In this document: positions 1 to 8,615 of the stretch, in pieces
Layout of the letters: every line of letters begins with the position of its first letter
Numbering within the stretch: position 1 is the first letter of the stretch
Origin: Larix sibirica
Lineage: Eukaryota > Streptophyta > Pinopsida > Pinales > Pinaceae
Reading direction: 5' to 3'
Assembly (NCBI GenBank): GCA_004151065.3
Contig: NWUY0300073904.1
Span: 2,446 to 13,838 of the forward strand
DNA: 11,393 bases
The notes under the pieces: model-generated
What the model saw: only the letters and a program-made list of their open reading frames with translations
What the model was told of the DNA's origin: nothing
The model's database searches: none
Made by a program: the position numbers and the translations under genes

Positions 1-38
1 ACAATGACTAATCTTCCGTGTTTTTGTTTAATCCAAGC

Positions 39-103
39 CTCTTGCCAGGTGGGAGCTTCAACCGGTTAAATTAATCTCTTGCCAGGTGAGAGCTTCAACG
101 GGT
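39..103. repeat. Tandem duplication, period 37 bp
   Basis: Two 28-base copies lie at 39-66 and 76-103. Both begin CTCTTGCCAGGTG and continue AGCTTCAAC, with two mismatches over 28 bases. A nine-base AT-rich spacer separates them. The copies are seen directly. Their function is unknown, and they could be intronic or part of an old repeat whose left end lies outside the window. Confidence 0.85.
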
Positions 104-171
104 GAACGCATTATCGTTTCAGTTTCAATTTCAATGAAATAGTTAATGTATTAGGTTACTCTGTGTCTTTC

Positions 172-303
172 AATTTCTTTTGCCGGTTGTTTGTTTTCTT
201 TTGCAGGTACAGGAAAAGGAAGTTCGGGCTCCACAATAAATTCATCACACAGAACCTGAATTCAAATGTACCGCCTCTGAGAGTGATATATTCCTGTGTC
301 TGA
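172..303 (+). other. Candidate 3' splice acceptor and terminal exon of a host gene
   Basis: A pyrimidine-rich run at about 165-204 ends in TTTTGCAG, with the AG at 205-206, which is a good plant acceptor. Two readings after it are plausible. One gives ten codons ending VRAPQ and a TAA at 237-239. The other gives 31 codons starting YRKRKFGLHNK and a TGA at 301-303. Neither matches a family I recognise. The surrounding 1-590 sequence keeps more CpG than the rest of the window, which would fit a genic, less methylated segment. No donor or upstream exon is visible because the window begins here. The exon is an inference, and the acceptor could be a chance match. Confidence 0.25.
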
Positions 304-590
304 TCACTTGATATAACAATCAAAATAACGGACATTGACCTGATTCATACGGCTCAAACGTGTCTCAATCGTGCTGCACTTATGACCGTCTATGGCTCAG
401 TCGTGCCTCACTGCTGGCTGATCAGGTTGCAGCTACTGCCTAGGTATTGCATAGGGCAATATCAGAAATTGTCTTCCTCAGACGGAGGGACGGGCAGTGG
501 ACGTTGGCTGCTATCTGCGTTATGCTACGTATTCCTTTTTCCCGAGCAACGCCACGACGGATCTTACTGGCCTTCTATCTTCAGGTTCTG
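304..590. other. CpG-rich low-repeat segment, possible 3' untranslated region
   Basis: This stretch has a higher GC and CpG content than anything until about 10500. It contains a loosely repeated GGCTCA..CGTG motif near 350-410. Two overlapping open frames at 382-591 and 447-674 have no domain, no good composition and overlap each other, so I treat them as chance. If the acceptor at 205-206 is real, this would be the 3' UTR. A second pyrimidine-rich CAG ends at 584. Confidence 0.25.
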
Positions 591-974
591 AAAATTTTCA
601 ATTTCTTTCTAATATTATCTTCTGGTTTGTGTAATTGTGATGACAATAGTTTATATTTCACGGATTCTGTGTAAACCATTGACACACAGCAAAAAGCTGC
701 AATCAAATTCGTAAAGCAAAAATAGGAATCTAAATTGGTTCTATGTAGATTTTTATATTTATTTATCTACTGTGTCTACTCTGCACATATTAATGATCTT
801 TTCAGTAGGATTAAAAGTCATATTTTTAAAATAGGTATTGTCCTTATTTTATTCTAATTATTGTTCAGGGATATTTTGAAGTTCGAGTTCCTGTTTTGGC
901 CTAAATAATTGAGTCTTTTGAGATTCATAGTAAACACTGGTTTTCTGAAGAAATATATATTCCAACTACTTAAT

Positions 975-1097
975 ATATTTGGTAGTGGTAGACTTTGGTA
1001 GTGGGACTTTTTTTCCCTTTTAACTTTAAAGGCGTTTAAAACAAGTGCCAATGCACAATGTCCCTGTCATAGTATATTTGGTAGTGGCAGAATTTGG
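975..1097. repeat. Imperfect direct repeat, copies 99 bp apart
   Basis: ATATTTGGTAGTGG at 975-988 recurs at 1074-1087. A similar GA.TTTGG tail follows each copy, so the match runs for about 24 bases. This may be what remains of an old segmental duplication of about 99 bp. The intervening sequence shows no further clear match. Confidence 0.45.
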
Positions 1098-1163
1098 ATC
1101 AGCTTTGGTAAGTTGCTTCTAGTCATCTTCTATTTGTTTTTCTCTTGAAACATAAACTCAAAC

Positions 1164-1247
1164 TGAATGGATTCGTTGCAAAATATGACGCTAGCTTAAT
1201 TGAATGGAATCGTTGCAGAATATGACACTAGCTCAATTGAAGTCGTT
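1164..1247. repeat. 37-bp tandem duplication with partial third copy
   Basis: The units at 1164-1200 and 1201-1237 are both 37 bases, start TGAATGGA and share GTTGCA.AATATGAC.CTAGC. They differ at only a few positions. A third truncated start, TGAAGTCGTT, occupies 1238-1247. The duplication is seen directly. No coding or regulatory role is apparent. Confidence 0.8.
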
Positions 1248-1430
1248 ATGTTTCATATAATAGAGATTACCAGTTTTTGTTGTCAGCTAGTAGCCAGAAT
1301 AAAATATGTCATACCAACCAGGTAGATTCCACCTGGCATGAAGTAATCAGGAATTCAACCATTGTCAATCTGAAAAATCAAAATAAAAAAACAAGAGAGA
1401 AATAAGCAGACTGAAAATGCTATGTCAATA

Positions 1431-1744
1431 TTGTAAAGGAAATAACCAGCACATCTGCAAAAAAATGCAGATGGAAACGCAGATAAAAATATTAATAAAA
1501 ATTTGGATCGAGGATACAAAAAGCTATAAGCGAAATGGGTTAATAATGGAAATTGGGCGCAACTAAACCACCCACCATTATTAATCCATTAACAAGAGCA
1601 TGGCCTGTGGAAGATTAAAACCTAATTATTAACCTATTTTGTTTATAGCTTTTTGTATCCTCGATGCAAATTTGTATTAATATCCCTATGGGCGTTTCCA
1701 TCTGCATTTTTTGCAGATGTGCTAGTAGATTTGTAAAAGAAATA
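1431..1744. mobile_element. Foldback or MITE-like element with ~100-bp inverted arms
   Basis: The left arm at 1448-1549 is close to the reverse complement of the right arm at 1621-1723. Both contain AGCACATCTGC, ATGCAGATGGAAACGC and CGAGGATACAAAAAGCTATAA, with scattered mismatches and small gaps. A loop of about 71 bases separates them. The outer bases ACCAGCAC at 1445-1452 pair with the right end after one mismatch. TTGTAAAGGAAATA at 1431-1444 and TTGTAAAAGAAATA at 1731-1744 form a 13/14 direct repeat just outside, as expected of a target-site duplication. Four unexplained bases (1727-1730) lie between the right arm and its copy. Long terminal inverted repeats with no coding capacity suggest a non-autonomous DNA transposon, perhaps Mutator-like. 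A small-RNA hairpin locus is the alternative. The minus open frame at 1615-1800 simply reads through the right arm. Confidence 0.65.
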
Positions 1745-2258
1745 TTTATGAGTTGAAAATATGAACTCGAATTATGTTGGAATAAAAAGGGAAAATCCAT
1801 TTTGAGTAAGGACGCATAAGAAAATAAATTGAAAAGGAATGATTATAAACACAATAAATACATGCTACTTCTCAAAGGTAGACAATAAATTTCAATACAT
1901 GCTAAAGATTGAGGTAAGTAAACTTTGGATGCTTTCATGCTTCTAGATTAATGCGTAGTAATATTTCTGTAAAACAGTGGAAAGCCAATTTATCTTGTTC
2001 CATTAAGTTATTTGTGAAAGCCTGTAGCTCAACCTCTCAAGAGATAATTGTTATGTTTCTTTTATATACTGTATGTTAGCCTTTAACGCGACCTTCGAGG
2101 GAAGTTGTTATACTCCTTAACGCATTATGAGTTTGAGGCTCGTTCTTTTAGTGAGAAGCCAACATAACAGTTTTTATAAATCTATTACCTCAACATTTCT
2201 TCCTCCTCTCAGTGAGAGCCCTTCAATAATGCTCCTATCACTAATGCCTTTTACAACA
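1745..2258. other. AT-rich DNA without a recognisable gene
   Basis: No domain, RNA gene or transposon terminus is recognisable. Two similar short segments, CTCAACCTCTCAAGAGA near 2028 and the CTTCGAGGGAAG region near 2092, hint at older repetition but do not align well. The plus open frame beginning at 2127 gets most of its length from the tandem repeat that follows. Confidence 0.5.
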
Positions 2259-2460
2259 GGCCTGCTAATTATCTTTTTCAATTTATTTTTAAACGTCTTT
2301 CTCAGAAAAGATAGAGGCAGTATGCTAAAAGAGAGAACCGGCCTACTAATTATCTTTTTCAATTGCTTTTTAAACGTTTTTCTCAGAAAAGATAGAGATA
2401 GCCTGCTAAGAGAGAACCGGCCTGTTATCTGTTGCTTCCAGTTTCCTTTTAAATGTTTTG
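2259..2460. repeat. Tandem repeat of about 80 bp, two full copies and a degenerate third
   Basis: Unit one is 2259-2339 (81 bp) and unit two is 2340-2418 (79 bp). Unit three is a more diverged partial copy at 2419-2460. Each begins GGCCT and contains a TTTTTAAACG-like core, and the first two share TCTCAGAAAAGATAGAG. The two-base length difference arises near the end of unit two, where CTAAAAGAGAGAACC became CTAAGAGAGAACC. Because 81 is divisible by three, a 112-codon open frame (2127-2465) reads a repeated hydrophobic-basic peptide through both units. The 79-bp unit then shifts register, so I see no reason to believe it is a gene. Confidence 0.85.
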
Positions 2461-3651
2461 CATGATTAAGGAAAGTAGAAGTGGTCTCAATGAGGACCGA
2501 CCTAGAAATCGATGGATGATTGAGTTATGAGTACTTTTTACCTTTTTTGTGTATTATATAGTTCTTCCTGATATATATGTAATTTACCGAGAAGGGGGCT
2601 TAGTCCTCATGCACGTCTTGTGTAGTTTAATTGTGGTGTATGCTTGGACAAGAAGGAGTGCAACCTTCTGTCTAGATTTTGTATTTGGCTTAGTGTATAC
2701 AACTATATAAATATTAATCTCCCAATAAATAGGGCATAGCCCGTGAGGCTGTGGCATAAGGGATATAAACATAAGCCTATCCCTAGAAATATATACATAC
2801 TATGCAAATTGTAATGATTGTTGAAATGAAAATAATGGTAATGAGTGAAAAAGTAATATGTGGAGACCACAGCCTAGAGTGTAGTTATAGATGGAATCTC
2901 ATCTCTCAACTAAGTGTCTTAATTTGGGTAATTAGAATATTATTATTTTTATCGCATCAGTGGATTCGTTGCCCAGCCTTGGGGAAACTTCTCGGTGGGA
3001 AAAAATATGCCAAAAGAGAATCAAATGGTTGGGTGGTCAGTTCATATAACTGAGATAAATACTTTTCAAATATTGTTCTTTAAGCTTGTAAAGTTTTATT
3101 TATAAAATACCTTATGAAAATAGAATTTTAGCAACGTGTAGGTGAACTCTTATGTGATGAATGATTATATATGTGGTTTACCTTGATGATTCTTTAGCTA
3201 CCATTAGGTTCATGATGTACATTGAATAGTTTGGTATTTATGAAAAAGTAATTCATAAAGAGAGATACATTACATTAAATTACAAGGAAACACAAATATT
3301 ATAAGATAATTATTATGTGAAAGTAAGTACTTATATGTGAATTCAAGGATCTACATTAATTTTAATAGGTAACTAAAGTGTGAAGGCATATTGAACTATT
3401 TCAATAATTAAGTATTCATATATGTGGTTAGAGGCAATACGAAAAGTAAATCTAGGTCTAAATAGTGCATATATTGTATGTAAATTCATTTGTGGAGTAA
3501 GAAATTATGTTCAAGGTTATATGAGTTATATCTTAAAAAAAAAACGAGAAATTATTCTTGGGATAGCCTTCATTGTTTAAATATGACTATATAAATGAAA
3601 AGGGAGATCATATCCACAATTGTTTTAAGTCATTGTTTTTATTTCTCTTAG

Positions 3652-3674
3652 GCATATGCATATATTGCATATGC
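3652..3674. repeat. Short perfect palindrome
   Basis: GCATATGCA at 3652-3660 and TGCATATGC at 3666-3674 are perfect nine-base inverted arms around TATAT. GCATATGC-type palindromes resemble plant RY-like (CATGCA) elements only loosely. In AT-rich DNA this may be chance, so it is noted as structure only. Confidence 0.7.
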
Positions 3675-4601
3675 AACCCATCATGAATAGATAATGATGA
3701 TACGGGTTAGGTTGATCAATCGATGAGTTGATAGCCATATTATGTACTAGAAAAACCAACTATGATTGGAAGAGTGTATTCTATTATCCCGATTGTTAAT
3801 TCAGTATTTTAAAAGGCATATTATAAGCTTAGTTCAAGATCTTCTTAGGAGAAATGCATTGATGTGTTTACAAAATAGCATCGCTATGTTTGATGTCTAA
3901 ACAATAGGATAATATGAACTTATAAATCTTAGATTTAGTATAAGCTTATTCAATGAATAGATTGTATACTAAACTTTATATTTGGATATGACTTCTAAGC
4001 AAAGATTGAAATAGGAATTCATCATATGTACTACTACTACTCAAGTGTTAAACCATCTTGCACTTGACATTCAAAGTTATTAAAGGAAGATAAGTTATAT
4101 GTTCTTAATCGGAGATTTACAATTGATGGTTAAAATCACTTAAAGTATAATGATCCAATTATCAAGTGAATAACATACTTAGATTGTTGAATGAAGTTTT
4201 AGGAAAAACAATTTGCACCCCATATCCCAAAAGACTACCGCAGGTATTGGATTGTTACAACACTTAACAAAGTTTTTTCTCCCATAATCTAAACTTGACA
4301 TCTCCTTCAATATAGAGTATATTATCGAGAGAAGAATTTCCTTTAGCGGGTTTGTCTTATGTTGTGAAATCCTTGGTACTAGAACTCAAAAACTTCTCAC
4401 AATGAAAAATTTCATATATGCTTTGTTTTTTATACCAAAAGTTTGAAATCTTCCTGTAGTGAACTAATCGTTGTACTAACAACTGGCTGCACAAGGGATA
4501 GTGATTTCTTGCAAAGTGCAAAGAAATAGAATCATCATAGTGCATTCATCCATTTCAATTCCTAAGACCTATAAAATATGAATACATTTACATGTTTATG
4601 T

Positions 4602-4640
4602 AAAACCACACTCTGAAAACAAAACTACACACTCAAAATG
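4602..4640. repeat. Tandem 19-20 bp duplication
   Basis: AAAACCACACTCTGAAAAC at 4602-4620 is followed immediately by AAAACTACACACTCAAAATG at 4621-4640. The two are similar over about 17 positions. It lies downstream of the minus-strand gag remnant in that element's direction. No function is evident. Confidence 0.55.
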
Positions 4641-4811
4641 AAACCAAATGCTCGATCTTACGAGGTTATTTTTGTACATTGCTTCCTAATCTAATCAGTT
4701 GAATCCTTCTTTCTCAAGTGTAGTCTCACTTCTAGTGATACCATGATAATATTTGATGACATAACTAAATCTTACTTTCATTTTTTACCAATAGAAATGG
4801 AATTCTTAATA

Positions 4812-6051
4812 TTAGAAACTTATCATGAAATTGAACCCATTTTCATGATATACAGATAATGAAACACTAATCCCACTTACTAATTCCAGGAACACTACAA
4901 AAAGAACATCATAATCATAAAAAATACTCTTCAAATCATTCATAATGGTGATCTTTGTGTTTCCTTGATGTGCCTCCTTAATAAGATATTGTTCTCTTGT
5001 TTGTGCCCCAAATAGGTTTAAATAAGATGATTATGTATTATCCTTACATACTAATCCTTGGTTATTATTCATAAAAGTTGCAATGCCAGGATCGGGGGAA
5101 ACAATTACCTCTACATAGAATTCTTCATACTCATCATACACAAGTTCTCTACTGCAAATTTCCATGTGTGTTGATGTAAAAATATGATCCTCTTATGACT
5201 CATAATTATCATATACTGGATCTTATTTTTTATGATATTTAGGCTTACTACTTTCCTATAAATGTTGATAACAAATTTCAGTAGAGGAGAATACTACTAG
5301 CTACCTTTGTGATTTATCATCATCTTTGACATCAAAATCATTGTATTCATCATATATGGGTTGATATTCATAAACATATGGAACAACATATGCATCGGAA
5401 ACAATGTCAAATGCATATGCAACATTGTTATCATCAACTTTATCATTAAAATCATCCTCTTGGATAGAAGGAAAAAAAGGTTCATGTGTGATTGATTCTC
5501 CTTTCGTTTCTTCAACAGTAAATTAACTAGAACTAATATATTTTTCAAATTCTTCATAAAATTCTATCTTCCGTACTACTGGAATAATTAACTATTGTAT
5601 GTTGATTATGTGCCTCAAATTCTCCACAGCAGTGCTAAAAAATAAGCTCATCAGGAAAATACCTTTTACAATGATTATGAAAACATGTATGAAACTCTTT
5701 CAATAATGAAATGCTAGAAGGAGGTAAATAATTGTACCATTCATGAGCATCTGCTTCCATGGAATACATTAACATTTTCATTAACACATATTCATGCACA
5801 ACACCCAATTGGTGCATGATCTAGTGAAAATGAAGAAAATGTTTTGTAGGATTGTCATCCTTATTTTCTCTAAATCTAGGAAGACACTCTCCCTCATCCA
5901 TAATAGGTACAACATTAGGAAAACCAACAATATTAGAAAAATTGAAAGTTGCAAACCTCACAGCTAAAATAGAATAAAATGATCTTGACATATTGAAACC
6001 AATGGAGTCGCCAATAAATCATGTGGATTCTTTAGACCATGGATTCGCCAT
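4812..6051 (-). pseudogene. Decayed retrotransposon Gag with acidic tail
   Basis: The likely start is the ATG at 6051, with a good plant context (ATGGCG) and reading MANPWSKEST. A TGA at 6019-6021 follows, and the next in-frame ATG is at 5991. The Gag core lies at about 5880-5637. It shows FRENKDDNPTKHF, then YVLMKMLMYSMEADAHEWY and LPPSSISLLKEF, the arrangement of the plant retrotransposon gag family (PF03732-like). In-frame stops interrupt it at 5821-5823, 5635-5637 and 5554-5556. A frameshift near 5555 moves to a second frame that stays largely open to 4815. This tail is acidic and tyrosine-rich, with QPIYDEYNDFDVKDDD, DPVYDNY and YDEYEEFYVE. Its stops are at 5523, 5301, 5256, 5223, 5193, 5031 and finally 4812. 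No CCHC knuckle is present. The protein would have formed the particle shell, but the copy cannot be translated whole. Confidence 0.8.
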
Positions 6052-6155
6052 GTGAATGTTATAGAATCCAATATTCTATGTATAGTTCTTGTTCACCATC
6101 AAGAAGTAGAACTAATCCATGTCATACCTCGGGGAAGGTTAACTTTATGTCTTTG

Positions 6156-6173
6156 TCCCCGACAATGACGCCA
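6156..6173 (-). other. Primer-binding site matching plant tRNA-Asp
   Basis: On the minus strand this reads TGGCGTCATTGTCGGGGA. The complement of the 3' end of plant tRNA-Asp is TGGCGCCGTTGCCGGGGA, so 15 of 18 bases match. The three mismatches all look like C-to-T or G-to-A transitions. Reverse transcription of many plant Ty3/gypsy and gag-only elements is primed from this site. It lies about 105 bases before the gag ATG, and AACA five bases upstream could be the end of the 5' LTR. Confidence 0.75.
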
Positions 6174-6178
6174 GAACA

Positions 6179-6838
6179 TGTTATCCCTTGAGATGGTTCT
6201 AGGTTGCAATAGAACCTATTCCAAGGCACCACAATTGTTTCTAGGATGATAAATTGGTAGATCAGATAAAGTGGGTGGGCAGGGTTAAGAAGAACACTGG
6301 GAATAAAAATGGGATTAACATGTGCAATTTCAGAGATCGGTGATCAATTCCATTTGGCATGGACTAGTCATTTGCCATATTTCATGGATTAAAGGAAAGT
6401 GAACTCATCATCATATAGGTTGAAATAATATCATGGGAAATGTAATAAGTAAGAAATACGAATATGAAATATACAAGTTTCACATGATGTTCAATCTTAT
6501 ACATTCACAAGGCAAAATATTCACTAAACAAAAATGCTTTTTGACGGTAAATAAATGATATCTGAATAAATCTCATAAAGCACAAGCAAGTACAAAAAAT
6601 ATTTGTTGCACAAAAATTATGTAATCCACCAGCAATATTATTGAAAAAGAAGAAAGGATATATAAACACAGAGAGAAACTGATAACTAAATTTATAGGAA
6701 TTCTCCGATAATCAAATATATAAACAAAAACTACCCATCAGGATTAGAAATGAAGAGTATAGTCTTACAACAAGAAATCTAATCTAAACCCCTCTCTCTT
6801 CCAAAAGAAATATCGCTCCCCCTTTCAACATATTCACA
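6179..6838 (-). other. Putative 5' LTR of the minus-strand element
   Basis: This is the non-coding sequence next to the primer-binding site, where a 5' LTR must end. In plus orientation it begins TGTTATCCC at 6179. A terminal ..CA is available in the 6815-6840 area, but many CA dinucleotides are, so that end is a guess. A TATA-like CTATAAATTT on the minus strand at 6688-6697 could be its promoter. No second copy was found for comparison, so the LTR is inferred from position only. Confidence 0.35.
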
Positions 6839-7763
6839 TGCTACTTTTATATTTTTTTAATGTTGAATTGTTTCCTGAAAATTTGGATACGATGCTGATC
6901 CTTTGACCAAAAAATATAGAACCAATGCCTTCAAATTTGGGATTGAAAATAATGCTTAGATTTCTCACTTGATAAGCCACTTGAGAAGGATCTCTATCTT
7001 CAAATTGTTAATTGCTTTACATTACCCAACAATAATGGATTGTTTGGTCTATATTCTCAGTTGCTTAATGCTCTGCCACCCATTGACACATATTACCAGA
7101 TACCTTGGAAACCTATAGTTATTGGAAATTTCTCCAATTGTTCTTTTATCCATCATTCTGTATGCAAACCACTAGGTTAATGAGAAGAATCGATATAATA
7201 TGGAAAGTATACCAAATATATGTAGGAGTGAGTTCAAGAAGGGACCAGTTTTGGAGAACGTGTGCAAAGATATGGACCATGCACATGAAGCAAATTGGTG
7301 GAAGAGTGAAAAAGATGGAAAGTAGTCAGGGTTTTGGTGCGTTAGACATATTTTTGGTATGTTTGTGGGACTTGGCACCCCACTAGAAAAACTATAAATA
7401 GTAAGTATATAGTTAGATAAAGATATCAATGAATAGATATAGATGTATAAGTGGAAAGAAGGCATAAGAGAGATAGAAAGAGAAGAGAACTAAGGTGATA
7501 TTCTTATATGGGGTTTTTGTCGCATAGTGCGCAAGGGATCTATAGTTATGGATGACTGATAATATAATGAAGATGTTTTGGAGACCTTCTTTGTGTACCA
7601 TTGAATGATTTTAAATGCTTCTGAATGTGATGAATGTTACTTTTGATTATGAATAGTGTTTTTGAATGATAGAATATGTTTATGTTTATTATGCTATTAG
7701 AGAGCTAATGTTTGTGTGCAGAAATGATGTAATTGCTTCTTGACCCTTCATGTATGTAGGAAC
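6839..7763. other. Non-coding region between divergent elements; probable LTR and leader of the plus-strand element
   Basis: No gene is supportable here. Open frames at 7105-7386 (plus), 7172-7465 (minus) and 7413-7601 (minus) overlap each other and are low-complexity. A plus-strand retroelement gag starts at about 7764, so its LTR and leader should lie in this stretch. A TATA-like box at 7393-7400 followed by a purine-rich tract (7454-7495) supports that. I found no convincing primer-binding site for tRNA-iMet or tRNA-Asp on the plus strand. Confidence 0.4.
7393..7400 (+). promoter_or_regulatory. TATA-box-like site of the plus-strand element
   Basis: TATAAATA follows the relatively GC-rich ACTTGGCACCCCACTAG, which resembles an LTR U3 core promoter. 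The gag start lies about 365 bases downstream, a reasonable distance for R, U5 and leader. The match is to a consensus in AT-rich DNA, so chance is possible. Confidence 0.35.
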
Positions 7764-8599
7764 ATGGTTCCTACAACCCCCCTTGGATGCCTCGGGTAAT
7801 ACTTCATCTATTTAACAGGCGATGTCGTATGGGTCGGTACCTACGGGCTTTGTTGGTATTTCATGTTAGAACTCAGGTCTTCCCTCCGTGCACTTATAAA
7901 TGGTTCTATTTCTGGGACCCGGATTGTATATTGAAGGGGATGTGGGGGCCAACTAGACAAGAGATATATTAGTGGCTAGATGAGAAATAGTGTGAGTTTG
8001 TGCAAGAAAAAAACCCTAATCTAGGATTAAATGAAGAGGAATGGTTGGGAAGGTATGTATTTTCTGAGTTCCATGAAATATTTTTTTGTGAGTTCCCTAC
8101 AGAACTATTCGATTGTATAATTAGATTGGTGGATGCGATTCCAAAATATAATCCTTCAATTTTGAGAAATTGGACCCCTGAAGAGACTTAGTGATTGAAA
8201 ATTGTGAGTAATCCTATCTCACGTGTAGCTGATTTTTGGATAGAAAATGTATTGAAAGAGTACATTGTTGAGTTTGCCATAAGTGGGACAAGATCTTACT
8301 GTAATGTAGAGAGAAATTTCCTGAAGGGACTATGTGGATGATATATTGGTCAACTAGCTACTTGGATTAAGATGTTGTTGTGTGACAAGGATTGCATGAT
8401 GATGCAATATCAAAACTAAGTATTTTGTGCACATTGGGGAACTGGGGGATGACTAGAGAAGGTTTGATATTATGGGAGGAAATATGACAGTGGAACAAAT
8501 GAGATAAGGATTCTGAAATGGGAATGTTTGATAGACATAGAAGTGGGATTTCTGCGTAGTGTAAAAATATTTAGGAGGGATAGGAATAGGACTACGACT

Positions 8600-8615
8600 G
8601 AGAGAGAGAGAGAGA
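8600..8615. repeat. GA dinucleotide microsatellite
   Basis: About eight GA units lie inside the gag frame, where they read as alternating Glu and Arg. The length is short and in frame, so it need not have disrupted the protein. It may be a slippage hotspot. Confidence 0.85.

Larger units (their letters stand above)
591..1430. other. AT-rich DNA without a recognisable gene
   Basis: I see no coding signal on either strand. The minus open frame at 854-1051 is low-complexity and AT-driven. The only internal structure is two imperfect duplications, listed separately at 975-1097 and 1164-1247. Confidence 0.6.
2461..4811. other. Long AT-rich gene-free stretch
   Basis: About 2.3 kb in which I find no supportable gene. 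Open frames at 2584-2772 (minus), 2802-3053 (plus) and 4357-4545 (minus) are short, compositionally AT-driven and lack recognisable motifs. I looked for copia or gypsy reverse transcriptase, RNase H and integrase motifs on both strands and found none convincing. If the gag-only element at 4812-6051 kept a 3' LTR, it should lie here. I could not match this stretch to 6179-6838 by eye. The 4350-4800 part is the most likely downstream non-coding tail of that element. Confidence 0.5.
4812..6838 (-). mobile_element. Gag-only (TR-GAG-like) LTR-retrotransposon remnant
   Basis: Read on the minus strand, this segment gives, in order, an LTR-like non-coding stretch (about 6838-6179), a tRNA-Asp primer-binding site (6173-6156), a leader of about 105 bases and a decayed gag (6051-4812). 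No protease, reverse transcriptase, RNase H, integrase or zinc-knuckle motif was seen after the gag. TR-GAG elements are a described class of plant non-autonomous LTR retrotransposons that keep only gag, and this layout fits them. A truncated Ty3/gypsy element whose pol was deleted is the main alternative. The outer limits are uncertain, because no second LTR copy was identified in the window. Confidence 0.6.

Noticed and set aside
854-1051. 65-codon minus-strand open frame
   Set aside because: It is low-complexity Lys, Asn and Leu sequence typical of chance frames in AT-rich DNA.
2588-2601. Polypurine tract GAGAAGGGGG as a 3' LTR boundary
   Set aside because: No internal domain precedes it and no LTR copy follows it; a short purine run alone is not enough.
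2802-3053. 83-codon plus-strand open frame
   Set aside because: It is AT-driven, has no domain or conserved motif, and no supporting splice or promoter context.
3780-3900. Possible copia RNase H tail (CIDVFTK-like translation near 3850)
   Set aside because: The match is about seven residues, the flanking residues do not follow the family, and stops occur on both sides.
3000-4800. Second LTR of the minus-strand gag-only element
   Set aside because: It was searched by eye for the start TGTTATCCC and other words from 6179-6838 with no convincing match. A dot plot of the window against itself would settle it.
5297-5557. 86-codon minus-strand open frame rich in Met and Leu
   Set aside because: It is a shadow, one register off the acidic gag-tail frame that fits the family and has a normal composition.
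7105-7465. Overlapping open frames on both strands (93 and 97 codons)
   Set aside because: They overlap each other, have low-complexity translations and lie in the probable LTR of the plus-strand element.
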